Below are positions 63,433 to 64,000 of a DNA stretch of 64,000 nt, piece after piece (position 1 is the stretch's first letter; each line of letters opens with the position of its first letter). The notes below the pieces were generated by a model. The model was not told the origin of the DNA and searched no databases. It saw nothing but the letters and a program-made list of their open reading frames with translations. Made by a program: the position numbers and the translations under genes. Origin of the DNA: Sphingomonas sp. HMP6 (GTDB taxonomy: Bacteria; Pseudomonadota; Alphaproteobacteria; Sphingomonadales; Sphingomonadaceae); NCBI RefSeq assembly GCF_013374095.1, contig NZ_AP022672.1:1549501-1613500 (forward strand). The letters run 5' to 3'.

Positions 63433-64000
63433 ATGACACGCGACTTCGACATCATCGTATATGGCGCGACCGGCTTCACCGGGCGGCTCGTGGCGGAGTA
63501 TCTCTCTCAGACCGGTGCCAAGCGTTGGGCGATGGCGGGGCGTTCGCTCGCCAAGCTGGAGGAAGTGCGTGACCTGATCGGCGCGCCCGCCGACACGCCG
63601 CTTGTCACCGCCAATGCCGACGACCCCGCCTCACTCCGATCCATGTGCCAACGCACGCAGGTCGTTCTCACCACCGTCGGCCCGTACCAGCTCTATGGCA
63701 GCGACCTCGTCGCCGCCTGCGCCGAGACCGGCACCGCTTATGTCGATCTGTGCGGCGAGCCAGCCTGGATGCGCCAGATGATCGACGCGCACCACGAAAC
63801 TGCGAAAGCGTCGGGCGCGCGGATCGTGTTCAGTTGCGGCTTCGATTCGATCCCGTTCGATCTCGGCGTGCTGACGCTGCAGGACGCCGCCAAGGAAAAG
63901 TTCGGCCACGCCATGCCACGCGTAAAGGGGCGTGTACGAAAGATGCAGGGCGGCTTTTCGGGCGGCACGGCGGCGAGCCTGAAGGCGACGCTCGCTGCGG
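63433..64000 (+). CDS. Saccharopine dehydrogenase-like / trans-acting enoyl reductase, N-terminal part
   Basis: The gene runs off the window after 189 codons. Its N-terminal Rossmann domain has FDIIVYGATGFTGRLVAEYLSQ, a VVLTTVGPYQLYGSDLVAACAETGTAYVDLCGE segment and RIVFSCGFDSIPFDLGVLTLQ, all typical of the saccharopine-dehydrogenase/trans-acting enoyl-reductase family of about 400 residues. The ATG at 63433 has GGAGGGG upstream. Substrate unknown. Confidence 0.88.
   Translation, partial: MTRDFDIIVYGATGFTGRLVAEYLSQTGAKRWAMAGRSLAKLEEVRDLIGAPADTPLVTANADDPASLRSMCQRTQVVLTTVGPYQLYGSDLVAACAETGTAYVDLCGEPAWMRQMIDAHHETAKASGARIVFSCGFDSIPFDLGVLTLQDAAKEKFGHAMPRVKGRVRKMQGGFSGGTAASLKATLAA

Overview
The window is chromosomal DNA from an alphaproteobacterium of the sphingomonad type. 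The basis is high GC content, dense head-to-tail genes with GTGA/ATGA stop-start overlaps, a complete hopanoid locus, exosortase-A-type polysaccharide genes, an intracellular PHA depolymerase, a TonB receptor, and many small intergenic palindromes. The species cannot be named from this sequence.

Layout. Positions 1-4.1 kb: end of a DUF4349 gene, purC, purS-purQ, a queuosine-precursor transporter, tRNA-Arg(UCU), DUF427 and an ArsC-like protein. 4.1-11.2 kb: a minus-strand MoxR operon (DUF4129, DUF4350, MoxR ATPase, DUF58, SpoIIM-like, RDD) with a divergent membrane protein. 11.3-30.8 kb: the hopanoid region, with DUF2141-hpnN, mlaA-hpnM, ispH-hpnH, a minus-strand operon hpnA-B-C-D-E-shc-G, and a divergent plus-strand operon hpnI-J-small gene-K-L. 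It spans isoprenoid supply (IspH), squalene synthesis (HpnC/D/E), cyclisation (Shc), side-chain addition and processing (HpnH/G), head-group decoration (HpnI/K/J) and lipid transport (HpnN, MlaA, HpnM). 30.9-36.2 kb: a ModE-like regulator, NAD synthetase, tRNA-Ser(CGA), and copy A of an IS1380-family element inserted just in front of hspQ. 36.3-43.6 kb: TonB receptor, rplU-rpmA with a terminator-like leader, an acetyltransferase, dnaB. 43.6-47.5 kb: glycosyltransferase, small protein, O-glycosylation ligase and acyltransferase of the exosortase-A type. 47.5-56.7 kb: DJ-1 protein, topoisomerase IB, MscS channel, an AT-rich secreted Cys-rich protein, putA, a MaoC hydratase, thiolase, CsbD. 56.8-60.1 kb: an AT-richer island holding a decayed two-gene operon (frameshifted DUF5343 gene and a HEPN-like gene split by IS copy B). 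60.1-64 kb: PHA depolymerase, an MsbA-type ABC exporter and a partial saccharopine-dehydrogenase-like gene.

The main unusual features are: REP-like palindromes sitting in frame inside hpnG and putA; two IS copies of equal length whose ends are fixed by 4-bp duplications (CTAG and CTAA); the IS-split, frameshifted DUF5343/HEPN-like locus; the Cys-rich secreted protein; and a 14-bp-stem terminator structure in the rplU leader with no plus-strand gene upstream. No CRISPR array, rRNA gene or prophage was seen.
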